Source: Pantoea sp. Lij88
GTDB taxonomy: Bacteria; Pseudomonadota; Gammaproteobacteria; Enterobacterales; Enterobacteriaceae
Length of the DNA stretch: 64,000 nt
NCBI RefSeq assembly: GCF_030062155.1
Contig: NZ_CP118269.1
Coordinates: 248,001 to 312,000 of the forward strand
Direction of reading: 5' to 3'
The notes below the pieces were generated by a model. It was given only the letters and a program-made list of their open reading frames with translations, had not been told where the DNA came from and did no database searches. Position numbers and translations under genes: made by a program. How positions within the stretch are numbered: the stretch's first letter is position 1; every line of letters starts with the position of its first letter. Positions 18,066 through 25,757 of this stretch are shown here, in pieces.

Positions 18066-18962
18066 ATGATTACGCGTCGACGCTTTATTCTCGGCACGGG
18101 AGCGCTCGGGCTCTCCATGACCACCGGCAAATTATTTGCCCGCGATGACATTATTCCCCTCTGGCCGGATGATCCGCCCGGCGGTGGCGGCCCATCCGGC
18201 CAGTTGCATATTAACAGCAGCGGTTCCTGGTCAAATATCGTCAGCCCGGCGATTCAGCGCTTTAAACCGGAAAATCCGAATGGCGAAGCGGTATTAATTG
18301 CTGCGGGTGGCGGCTATCGCTGGATTGGCATGGGACGCGAAGCCTGGCCAGTGGCGCGCTGGCTCAATGCCAGTGGCTATACCGCCTATGTGCTCAGTTA
18401 CCGGTTGCCGCATGAGAAGTGGCAGGCGGGTCGGCTGGCACCCTTGCAGGATGCGCAGCGCGCCATCCGGCTGGTGCGCTCTTTCGAGCGTAAGGTGCAT
18501 GTGCTGGGCTTCTCGGCAGGTGGACATCTGCTGGGGCTGGCGGCGGCGCGGCCGGATTTTGAATCTTATCCGGCCATCGATCCGCTGGATGAAGTGGTGC
18601 CGAAAGTCGACAGCGTCGGCCTGATCTATCCGGTCATTACGCTGGAAGCGCCTTATCAGCACACCAACACGCATCTGATGATGGTGGGCAAAAATGCCAC
18701 GCCGCAGGATGAGGCGAACTGGTCAGTGCAGAACTACGTGACCCGGCAGTATCCGCCGACGTTTCTGGCGCAGGCCGAGGACGATCACACCTCAAATCCC
18801 TTTAACACCGAGCTGATGCGCGACACCTGTCGTCGTAACCGCGTGCCGGTTGAGCTGATTCAGATCAGCAAAGGCGGACATGGATTCGGTCTGGGCAAGG
18901 CGGGTACGCCCGCAGCGTTATGGGATCAGGCGTATGTTCGCTGGCTGGATCGGGTTAGCTAA
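18066..18962 (+). CDS. Tat-exported alpha/beta hydrolase (esterase-like)
   Basis: A 298-residue alpha/beta hydrolase. The N-terminus MITRRRFILGTGALGLSM carries a twin-arginine motif (TRRRFIL), so export to the periplasm as a folded protein is likely. An oxyanion-type AAGGGYRWIGMG precedes the nucleophile elbow GFSAGGH with S150. A probable acid lies in QAEDDHTS and the His in KGGHGFG. This arrangement resembles acetyl-xylan esterase/BD-FAE-like hydrolases, often acting on acylated sugars. It stands alone between two terminators; the substrate is unknown. Confidence 0.85.
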   Translation: MITRRRFILGTGALGLSMTTGKLFARDDIIPLWPDDPPGGGGPSGQLHINSSGSWSNIVSPAIQRFKPENPNGEAVLIAAGGGYRWIGMGREAWPVARWLNASGYTAYVLSYRLPHEKWQAGRLAPLQDAQRAIRLVRSFERKVHVLGFSAGGHLLGLAAARPDFESYPAIDPLDEVVPKVDSVGLIYPVITLEAPYQHTNTHLMMVGKNATPQDEANWSVQNYVTRQYPPTFLAQAEDDHTSNPFNTELMRDTCRRNRVPVELIQISKGGHGFGLGKAGTPAALWDQAYVRWLDRVS

Positions 18963-19027
18963 GTTGCACTGGCGCGGTGCGTCGCTGCACGTTACGGCCC
19001 GGTTATCCTTACCCCTGCGGCTGACGT

Positions 19028-19050
19028 AAAAAAAGCCGGCATTTGCCAGC
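19028..19050 (-). terminator. Rho-independent terminator of the porin gene
   Basis: Read on the minus strand, a 7-bp stem (GCTGGCA / TGCCGGC, one G-T pair) with an AA loop is followed by seven T. It lies about 60-80 bp past the porin stop codon and ends the leftward transcript. Confidence 0.85.
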
Positions 19051-19110
19051 CTCGCTAAATGAGCGATGTTCAGGAATGAAGCAATATCGCATAAAACATG
19101 ATCGGCCTGA

Positions 19111-20190
19111 TCAGAACTGATAGGTCAGGCCCATACCGATACTGTTTTTCGTCGTAATGCCGGTGGCACGCGTAAAGTCGTTTTCCTTCAGCAAGTTAAT
19201 ACGGTAGTCCACGTAGGTCAGCATGTTCTTGTTGAAATAGTAATAGGTGCCCACCGCAATATATTTCTGCATCGTCTGACTGCCCCCGGCAAAATTCCCT
19301 GCGCCCTGCAGGTTTTCGCCGCGCTGCGTGACAAAACCGACAGAGGGGCGCAAACCGTTCAGGAACTGGTACTGCGCAATCGCCTCAACGTTATGGGTTT
19401 TGTCGGCGACCTGTGCCAGCTGTCCATAAGGCGTAACGTCATTGGCTTCGCCATACATGGCGGCCAGATAGATCTGGCTGGCATCATATTTTGCAGAGGT
19501 GACCCAGGCGGTGGCATCGTCTCCCTGAGCGTCAGCTTGCTGAGTCAGCGTCCGTTTTGCTTTCATCCCAGCCGCCGCAATGCTCAGCCCATCGGTAATG
19601 CTGTAAGTCAGACCCGCGCCGTAACCATCCCCATTAGCCAGTCTGGCGGTTGCGCGGTCATTTTTTCCCTGATACTGCAGGGTTAGTTTTAATCCACCCC
19701 AGTCCGGAGAGTGCCAGGTTGCGAGGCCGGTTGAGCGTTTTGACAGGAAATTATCGTTGGTGGTCATGGTGCCGGAACCATAGATCGGCGCCATATCCGT
19801 GTAGGCAGAGGCAACATACAGGACTCCAAAGCTACGGCCATAATCGAACGAGCCGAAGTCGGCCAGTTTCAGACCGGCAAACCCTAAACGTGTGGCATTA
19901 CCCGTTTGCGCGTCGCTACCGCCTTCACTGTGATTCAGCTGGAAATTATATTCCCACTGACCATAACCGCTAAGCCTGTCATTAATTTGCGTCTCACCTT
20001 TAAAACCCAGGCGGGCATAAGAGTTGTCGCCATCTTCTGCAATATTATCTGACAAAACATGGCGGGCATCGACTTTACCGTACAGGTCGAGCTTATTTCC
20101 GTCTTTATTATAAATTTCGGCGGAGCATGCAGAAAATGAGACCAGACAACAGATTGCATACGGCGCGACTATTTTTATTTTATTGTGCAT
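19111..20190 (-). CDS. General porin of the OmpC/PhoE type
   Basis: A 359-residue outer-membrane porin. A signal sequence (MHNKIKIVAPYAICCLVSFSACS) precedes AEIYNKDGNKLDLYGKVDA, the standard enterobacterial porin start. YARLGFKGETQIND, GYGQWEYNF, and an L3-like loop with SFGVLYVASAYTDMAPIYG follow. The C-terminus GMGLTYQF ends in the aromatic residue recognised by BAM. It forms a trimeric diffusion channel. Its place beside a phosphodiesterase and an ABC importer is unusual for a housekeeping porin and suggests a dedicated uptake role. It has its own terminator and a palindromic operator-like site upstream. Confidence 0.92.
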   Translation of the reverse strand: MHNKIKIVAPYAICCLVSFSACSAEIYNKDGNKLDLYGKVDARHVLSDNIAEDGDNSYARLGFKGETQINDRLSGYGQWEYNFQLNHSEGGSDAQTGNATRLGFAGLKLADFGSFDYGRSFGVLYVASAYTDMAPIYGSGTMTTNDNFLSKRSTGLATWHSPDWGGLKLTLQYQGKNDRATARLANGDGYGAGLTYSITDGLSIAAAGMKAKRTLTQQADAQGDDATAWVTSAKYDASQIYLAAMYGEANDVTPYGQLAQVADKTHNVEAIAQYQFLNGLRPSVGFVTQRGENLQGAGNFAGGSQTMQKYIAVGTYYYFNKNMLTYVDYRINLLKENDFTRATGITTKNSIGMGLTYQF

Positions 20191-20269
20191 ATCATCTACC
20201 TTTATCCGTTAAATGAAGCATGAGGATGTTACCGCTCAGAGCGGCGTTCATTTCGATATCACGGTGGTC

Positions 20270-20288
20270 TTATTGAATAAATCAATAA
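20270..20288. promoter_or_regulatory. Operator-like palindrome upstream of the porin
   Basis: A perfect inverted repeat, TTATTGA-N5-TCAATAA, centred about 90 bp upstream of the porin start codon. Size and A/T-rich outer arms are like NagC/Mlc (ROK family) operators. The divergent ROK regulator at 25758 is the natural candidate to bind it; this is inferred. Confidence 0.5.
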
Positions 20289-20389
20289 TAAAATGGATAT
20301 AGCGGCCATAAAGGCTATGGCCATTTTTTATAATGACTTTCCCCTGGTGTTATTGCAGTCTGTCAGAACGTTTCCTGGTGAATATTTTA

Positions 20390-21136
20390 TTAAAAGGCTA
20401 AGTCAGGTATGTCGCTTAATATCGTTTGTGCACCCGCATCGATATATTTTCGGGCAAGAACCGGGTCATTGACCGTGGCAATCGCGAATTCAATACCTGA
20501 ACGGGCCAGTCGCGCCAGGTCTTCATCCGTCGCGAAGTCACCCAGGAAATGCAGGATCTGGCAACCTGTTCTGGCGAGGAGCGCCACGGGATCTTTTGGC
20601 GGGACGCAAACCGCCAGCCCACGCGGTACATCAGGCATAAGCGTTGCGGCAACCTGCAGCGAAATCTCCGAGAAGCTGCTGATAAATAACTTCTTCTCGC
20701 CTGCGGGCCACAGTGACTTCAGCTGAGCGATCGCAATTTCCGCCGTTTCCACTTCCTGCCCGGAGGTGGGTTTGATTTCCAGCTGCAGCCCGACGCCTTT
20801 ATCCAGTACAAAGCGGACTGTTTCAGCCAGCGTAGGCACTTTCACGCCCCTGAACAGGTGGCCATAACGCACGCCCGCCTCCAGCGACCGGATCTCATCC
20901 AGGGTTAAATTCGCAACATAGCCTTTGCCATTCGTTGTCCGGTCCACTGAGTCGTCATGAATAATGACCGGGTGCATATCTTTGGTGAGTTTGACATCCA
21001 CCTCCATCCACGTCGCGCCACGTTCAACGGCCGCCTGAAACGAAGGTAACGTGTTTTCTGGTGCCAGTAGCGGTGCTCCCCGATGAGCTATCAGGCGGGA
21101 GTTCACTACGCGTGCAGGGTGTTTTTGGGTCGACAT
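20390..21136 (-). CDS. Glycerophosphodiester phosphodiesterase, UgpQ-like
   Basis: A 248-residue GDPD-family enzyme without a signal peptide, so cytoplasmic like UgpQ, not periplasmic like GlpQ. Such enzymes split glycerophosphodiesters into glycerol-3-phosphate and an alcohol with a divalent metal. The catalytic His residues are H18 in AHRGAPLLAPENT and H60 in VIIHDDSVDRTT; the metal ligands E45 and D47 are in MEVDVKL. The ATG at 21136 follows AGAAGG; an in-frame GTG at 21148 lacks spacing. It lies 37 bp after the binding-protein gene of the ABC importer, which implies that the imported solute has a phosphodiester bond. Confidence 0.92.
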   Translation of the reverse strand: MSTQKHPARVVNSRLIAHRGAPLLAPENTLPSFQAAVERGATWMEVDVKLTKDMHPVIIHDDSVDRTTNGKGYVANLTLDEIRSLEAGVRYGHLFRGVKVPTLAETVRFVLDKGVGLQLEIKPTSGQEVETAEIAIAQLKSLWPAGEKKLFISSFSEISLQVAATLMPDVPRGLAVCVPPKDPVALLARTGCQILHFLGDFATDEDLARLARSGIEFAIATVNDPVLARKYIDAGAQTILSDIPDLAF

Positions 21137-21173
21137 TACGGGCTTCACCTTCTGTTAGGGTTTTATCGCAGGT

Positions 21174-22277
21174 TTACCTGAGCAAAACCTGGTTAGAAAA
21201 TTCGGTTCTGACTTCATCACCCAGCGGTTTCGGCATGAACCGGGTGCTATGAACGCGCTCTTTGCTGTTGATCAGCCCGGCATCACGATTCACTTCTTTG
21301 TTCTGAGGCGTAATGCCATACACCTGCTGGAACAGCCGTTGGGTGGCGGGCAGCGTCAGCCAGTGGATAAACAGCAACGCTGCCGCTTTATGGGGGGCGT
21401 TTTTAGGTATCGCCACCATATTTCCGCCGCCGGGCATGCCGAAATCGGGGATATACAGGCGGATCGTTTTCGGGACTTCACCGTGGTTTTCTAATCCCAC
21501 CAGGTAATCTTCCCAGGCGGGGACCAGCAGGAATTCACCGCTGACCAGTCGGGTGACGCTGTCGGCGTTGGAGGCCGTAATGATGTAGTTGGGGCGCTGC
21601 TGTTTGAACCAGTTCCAGGCGGGCTGCAGAGCCGTCAGGCTTTTTACATCCGCGTCGCCTTTCGTGAAGTCAAAACCCGGCACCAGCGTGCGCGTCACCG
21701 ATTCAATAAAGGCCGGGCCGGATCCGCCGTTTTCAACGTTGAAGCCAAATTCCTGAGGATGACTTTGCAGGAAGGCCGTGATCTGCGGCAGGGTGCGTGG
21801 CAGCTCACTTTTTTTCAGGCGGCGTGAATCGTAGGCCAGACCGGTCTGGTTGCCCCAGAATGCCACGCCATAGCCTTTGCTGTCCGTTCCCTCAATATTG
21901 CAGTTCAGGGTTTTGCCTTCCGGCAGCAGTGTATTAATCGGGCCGAAAAACGTCTGCTGAGGCGATACAGTACCGAATGCGCCCCCGCCAATCGAAAACA
22001 CATCAATATCACCGGTTTCCTCTCCCCGGTCAGCCATGAGTTTATTAATATTGCCCTGCAGTGTGCCTTCAGACAGGGTAACGTTAATACCGTACTGTTT
22101 TTCAAACAGGCTGACCTGCTCTTTTAAACGATCCTGGTAATACCATTGATACCAGGTTAATTTCCCTTCTTTTTTCGCCTGTTCGACAATCTGTTCCCAG
22201 TTCATCGTGGTTAAATCCTGAGCCTGGCTACAGAAAGCCCCGGCCAGCAATAATATTGCAGCTACGAGTCTGAACAT
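21174..22277 (-). CDS. ABC importer, periplasmic solute-binding protein
   Basis: A 367-residue extracellular solute-binding protein with a signal peptide (MFRLVAAILLLAGAFCSQAQ). It has the fold pattern of the Fe3+/polyamine/phosphonate/hexose-phosphate cluster: GKLTWYQWYYQDRLKEQV near the start, DIDVFSIGGGAF, WGNQTGLAYDS, and MPGGGNMVAIPKNAPHKAAA toward the end. The ATG at 22277 follows GGGGAAA; an upstream TTG frame is rejected. It is the fourth gene of the importer operon and precedes the phosphodiesterase. The substrate is not determined; related proteins such as AfuA and PhnS bind phosphorylated or phosphonate ligands. Confidence 0.88.
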   Translation of the reverse strand: MFRLVAAILLLAGAFCSQAQDLTTMNWEQIVEQAKKEGKLTWYQWYYQDRLKEQVSLFEKQYGINVTLSEGTLQGNINKLMADRGEETGDIDVFSIGGGAFGTVSPQQTFFGPINTLLPEGKTLNCNIEGTDSKGYGVAFWGNQTGLAYDSRRLKKSELPRTLPQITAFLQSHPQEFGFNVENGGSGPAFIESVTRTLVPGFDFTKGDADVKSLTALQPAWNWFKQQRPNYIITASNADSVTRLVSGEFLLVPAWEDYLVGLENHGEVPKTIRLYIPDFGMPGGGNMVAIPKNAPHKAAALLFIHWLTLPATQRLFQQVYGITPQNKEVNRDAGLINSKERVHSTRFMPKPLGDEVRTEFSNQVLLR

Positions 22278-22309
22278 ATATTTCCCCAATAAAAACGTGT
22301 TAAACGCTG

Positions 22310-23146
22310 TCAGCCTTTTCCTGCAAAGGCGGCGACAGGATTTTTCGTCAATAATTTTTCTGCAATCAACATTAAAATGACATTTGGTACAACCAGCATT
22401 AAAGAAATGACCGCCGCATTGGGACGGATAAAGTTATAACCCAGATAAGAATAAAGAATGGTAGGGACGGTAATAAAATCGGGTGAGCCAACAATGAAAC
22501 TGATGGCGAACTCTTCTATGGATAACGTAAAGACAATAATTAATGCGGCAAATATTCCCGGTCTGATGGTGGGCAGGCAGGCCACTAAAAAACGGTTTAT
22601 TACCGAAGCACCCATATCCCGTGCCGCATCGAGCGTGTCCTGGCGTATCTGCGAAAACGACAGGGTCAGAATGCGGACGGCATAAGGCATCAGGATAATA
22701 ATATGCCCCAGCAAAATCCCGCCAAACCGGCTGTGGATGCCCGCCACATTGAGCAACATGGAAAAAAACAGTGCGACGACAAAGCCCGGAACGATAAGCG
22801 GCAATAAGATCGCATTCTGTAAAAGATGTTTGCCCGTAAACGACATCCTGCCAAACGCCCACGCGGCAGGCAGAGACAGCATCAGCGTGCAGACGGAGAC
22901 GGTGGCCGCCAGTAAATAGCTGTTCCTGAGCGCCTGGGGTAACGCGGTGGTGGTCCAGACTTCCACCCAGCGGCCCAGTGAGAGCACCGGCGGCAGGGCA
23001 TCTGGCCATGCCCACGGATGGGTTTTATCGACCAGTGACCACAGGACGGTCAGCATAAAGGGAATAACCAGCCACAGCATAAAGAGCGCGATGATCATAA
23101 TCATCATGACGATCCGCAGTGGGGATAAGGTCTGTCTGACTTTCAT
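22310..23146 (-). CDS. ABC importer permease (PotC/FbpB-like), second
   Basis: A 278-residue inner-membrane permease with about six membrane segments. The EAA-type coupling loop is visible as DAARDMGASVINRFLVACLPTIRPG. The ATG at 23146 overlaps the stop codon of the preceding permease gene as TAATG, with GGAG upstream; a longer in-frame start is less likely. It pairs with the first permease to form the heterodimeric channel. Confidence 0.9.
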   Translation of the reverse strand: MKVRQTLSPLRIVMMIMIIALFMLWLVIPFMLTVLWSLVDKTHPWAWPDALPPVLSLGRWVEVWTTTALPQALRNSYLLAATVSVCTLMLSLPAAWAFGRMSFTGKHLLQNAILLPLIVPGFVVALFFSMLLNVAGIHSRFGGILLGHIIILMPYAVRILTLSFSQIRQDTLDAARDMGASVINRFLVACLPTIRPGIFAALIIVFTLSIEEFAISFIVGSPDFITVPTILYSYLGYNFIRPNAAVISLMLVVPNVILMLIAEKLLTKNPVAAFAGKG

Positions 23147-24012
23147 TATCTCTGTTCTCCGGCTTGTTGTAGCCACTTCGCCAGGGCGGCAAGTACGACT
23201 GCACCGACAAAAGCCGCCAGCATTAAAATCACCGCGACAACGGCCGCAAGATTCCAGCCCTGCGCGCTGATTTCAGGGAAGCGCAGCATATATTGCGAAA
23301 GAGAGAACACGCTGGTTGGCCCCGCAACGACCTGGAATGAAAAGTCACCCAGGGCGCCGATGAAGATCAGGACCAGCGATACCTGAACGGATTGGATAGA
23401 TAAGGGCAGGATGATCTGTAACAACCGGGCAGTTTTGCCTGCGCCCAAATCCCGCGCGGCATTAAAAATTTCGTCGCCAATCGCGCGCAGGCTGCCGGAC
23501 ATAATAAGCAGCGCATAGGGAAGCTGTTTCCACACCTGCAAAATAATTATGCCAATTCCCCAGCGGTCATTCTGCATTCTGATGGGGTGAGAGATGATCC
23601 CCAGCTTAAGCAAGCCCAGGTTAATAAAGCCCTGCCAGGAAATCAGGTTGATAAACAGCAGCGCAGCGACCAGGCCGTGTACCATCAGCGGGGCTTTGAG
23701 TAAGCCGCCCATCAGCATCGAGCCGGGGAAAGGCTTTCTCAGCCACAGTGCCAGCGGAAGCGCCAGGGCAACGGAGAGCACCGCACTGATCACGCCGATT
23801 CTGAGCGAATAGCCTGTCGCGCGCCACAGCTGGCTGTCATTCAGAATGGTTTGCCAGTACTGAAGCGTGAAGTGCGCCGGTGCGCCAAAATCAAACAGGC
23901 CAACGGATTGCGCCAGCGCCATGATCACAATCAGCATCAGAGTGAGGATGACCGGCGCGACCGCAGGCAGCACCAGCAACCAACAGAGCCTGTTCCGGTT
24001 GCGCGTTTTCAT
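23146..24012 (-). CDS. ABC importer permease (PotB-like), first
   Basis: A 288-residue inner-membrane permease with six hydrophobic segments and the EAA-type loop NAARDLGAGKTARLLQIILPLS, which contacts the ATPase. It starts four bases before the end of the ATPase gene (ATGA overlap) and stops on the first base of the next permease start. Translational coupling along the operon is therefore strong. Confidence 0.9.
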   Translation of the reverse strand: MKTRNRNRLCWLLVLPAVAPVILTLMLIVIMALAQSVGLFDFGAPAHFTLQYWQTILNDSQLWRATGYSLRIGVISAVLSVALALPLALWLRKPFPGSMLMGGLLKAPLMVHGLVAALLFINLISWQGFINLGLLKLGIISHPIRMQNDRWGIGIIILQVWKQLPYALLIMSGSLRAIGDEIFNAARDLGAGKTARLLQIILPLSIQSVQVSLVLIFIGALGDFSFQVVAGPTSVFSLSQYMLRFPEISAQGWNLAAVVAVILMLAAFVGAVVLAALAKWLQQAGEQR

Positions 24013-25109
24013 GAATAGCTTTCCCGTAAAAAACGGATCTTGTCTGGCGCAATAGAGAAATTAACGTTGTCACCTTCGCGGATGGAATTTTTACCAACCA
24101 GCTGGATACACCACTGATATTCCGTTTCTTCATGGCCCAGCGGATGAACCTGAAGTTCAGAAAGGTTGCCCAGAAAACTCACCGCACCGATCCCGAAGGT
24201 CCGCGTGTTTTTTCCGGAACTGTGTTCGCTCAGTACGGCATCCTCAGGGCGCCAGAAGGTATAGACCTTGTCCGATACGGGCGGCACAGGGCTATGGATT
24301 TCCATTTCGCCCAGTACGCACGCAATGCGATACATCCCGGTGCTGCTGTCGCTCTCCAGTATGCGGGCTTTCATGACGTTAGCCTGGCCGACGAAACCGG
24401 CGACAAAGCGGTTTACCGGGGAATAATAGATCTCATCCGGCGTACCGGTTTGCTCAATCTTCCCGGCATTCATGACCACCACAACGTCAGACATCGACAA
24501 GGCTTCTGCACGGTCGTGGGTAACATAAATGGCGGTAAACCCATGGGAGCGCTGAAGCTGTCTGATCTCCAGCCGTACCTTGTCGCGTAATCTGGCATCC
24601 AGATTTGACAGCGGCTCATCAAACAACACGATTTCCGGACGTACGGCCAGCGCTCTGGCAAGCGCCACGCGCTGCTGCTGACCGCCGGATAACTGCGCCG
24701 GCAGTTTAGGCAAATGCGCATTCAGCGATACCTGGGCAGCGGTCTGCGCTACGCGATCGTCAATGTCCGTTTTCGCCATCTTCCTCTGCCTGAGGCCAAA
24801 TCCGATATTTTCAGCAACGGAAAGGTGAGGAAAAAGCGCATAGGACTGAAAGCACATCGCCGTGTCGCGATGTTCAGGTTTGACATGATGCATATCCTGC
24901 TGGTGGATCAGCACTTCGCCACTATCAGGCGTGTAAAAGCCGGCAATAACTTTAAGCAGCGTGGTTTTGCCACAGCCAGATGGGCCAAGCAGGGAAACAA
25001 ATTGCCCTTTTCTGGCCTGCAGTGAAATGCCGTTCAGCGCGACAAAATCGTCGAACGTCAGCGTGGCATTGTGGATTTCTAGCGTGTTCACGTTGGGCTG
25101 CTCCGTCAT
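24009..25109 (-). CDS. ABC importer ATP-binding protein (PotA/FbpC-like)
   Basis: A 366-residue ABC ATPase. Walker A is LGPSGCGKTT (41-50), the Q-loop follows in MCFQSYALFPHLS, the signature is LSGGQQQRVALARAL, Walker B is IVLFDEPLSNLDA, and the switch His is in YVTHDRAEA. A C-terminal TOBE/regulatory domain (about 240-366) is typical of importers of this class. It is the first gene of the leftward operon (ATPase, two permeases, binding protein, phosphodiesterase). The ribosome site is weak. Confidence 0.93.
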   Translation of the reverse strand: MTEQPNVNTLEIHNATLTFDDFVALNGISLQARKGQFVSLLGPSGCGKTTLLKVIAGFYTPDSGEVLIHQQDMHHVKPEHRDTAMCFQSYALFPHLSVAENIGFGLRQRKMAKTDIDDRVAQTAAQVSLNAHLPKLPAQLSGGQQQRVALARALAVRPEIVLFDEPLSNLDARLRDKVRLEIRQLQRSHGFTAIYVTHDRAEALSMSDVVVVMNAGKIEQTGTPDEIYYSPVNRFVAGFVGQANVMKARILESDSSTGMYRIACVLGEMEIHSPVPPVSDKVYTFWRPEDAVLSEHSSGKNTRTFGIGAVSFLGNLSELQVHPLGHEETEYQWCIQLVGKNSIREGDNVNFSIAPDKIRFLRESYS

Positions 25110-25211
25110 AAATTGCCAGGGACTTCTTAATTAATGCGAGGTGCATAATAATTTGCCGTATGGAATTTAAGCAATTTCAGGCAGGTTAAGAATTTATTAA
25201 CTTTTTAAAAC

Positions 25212-25221
25212 TTATTAATAA
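25212..25221. promoter_or_regulatory. A/T-rich palindrome before the ABC operon
   Basis: TTATTAATAA is its own reverse complement and lies about 105 bp upstream of the ATPase start. A second TTATTAA at 25194-25200 lies just upstream. It shares the TTATT/AATAA arms of the palindrome in front of the porin, consistent with a common ROK-type regulator. This is a candidate site only. Confidence 0.35.
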
Positions 25222-25432
25222 CAGTGGAATGGATGTTTACTTTGAAATCGCACGTTTAACGCGCTAACTATTTTAATGCGTTGTGATTAATATTCAGGAT
25301 CGAAGGGCAGGGTTGCTGAAACAGAAAGCGCAAAGGAGAGCCGGGCAACGCTGTCCTGAAAGATAGTGATGCGCTAAGCCGGGAGCAATACGTGGTCAGG
25401 CGGGAGTAAAACGAGAATGAGGGTGGACTGTC

Positions 25433-25462
25433 GCCATGGTTTTAAGCGCCTTGCCATGGTTT
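25433..25462. repeat. Two GCCATGGTTT direct repeats, 20 bp apart
   Basis: Identical 10-mers at 25433-25442 and 25453-25462, separated by two helical turns start to start, in the non-coding region between the ABC operon and the ROK gene. Such spacing places both copies on one face of the helix, as for tandem regulator boxes. Confidence 0.5.
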
Positions 25463-25757
25463 AGCTGCTGCATAAAAAGAAGTGTGTGGAGGGAGGCAGA
25501 ACCCTGGGCAAAGTAAAAGTATTAATCCGGACAAAAGGTTCGTTTTTAATATAATGCGAATTGCATGATATTTCAGTGTCTCTCCATTATGTTTCACTCT
25601 TATGAAGCTTTTATGATCGGGATAAACCGGGCATGAGAGGCTGAATAGCAGCAAGTCTGACTGAAACGTAAAGGCCGGGCCCTTTACTACTCGTCATGCA
25701 TAAAAGCATGCTAGGGTATTTTCAGAACCCATTATTAAACACGGTGAGGACAACGCT

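Larger units (their letters stand above)
25110..25757. other. Long divergent control region of the ABC/ROK locus
   Basis: This 648-bp stretch holds no convincing gene. It separates the ABC importer operon (leftward) from the ROK regulator (rightward). It contains a perfect TTATTAATAA palindrome (25212-25221) within an A/T-rich run, two GCCATGGTTT direct repeats starting exactly 20 bp apart (25433, 25453), and a CATGC-N6-GCATG inverted repeat (25695-25710) about 50-60 bp before the regulator start. Promoters for both directions must lie here. Confidence 0.6.

Noticed and set aside
19111..25109. ugpBAEC-ugpQ operon
   Set aside because: The binding protein and permeases belong to the polyamine/iron/phosphonate-type class, the gene order differs, and a porin and ROK regulator are part of the block.
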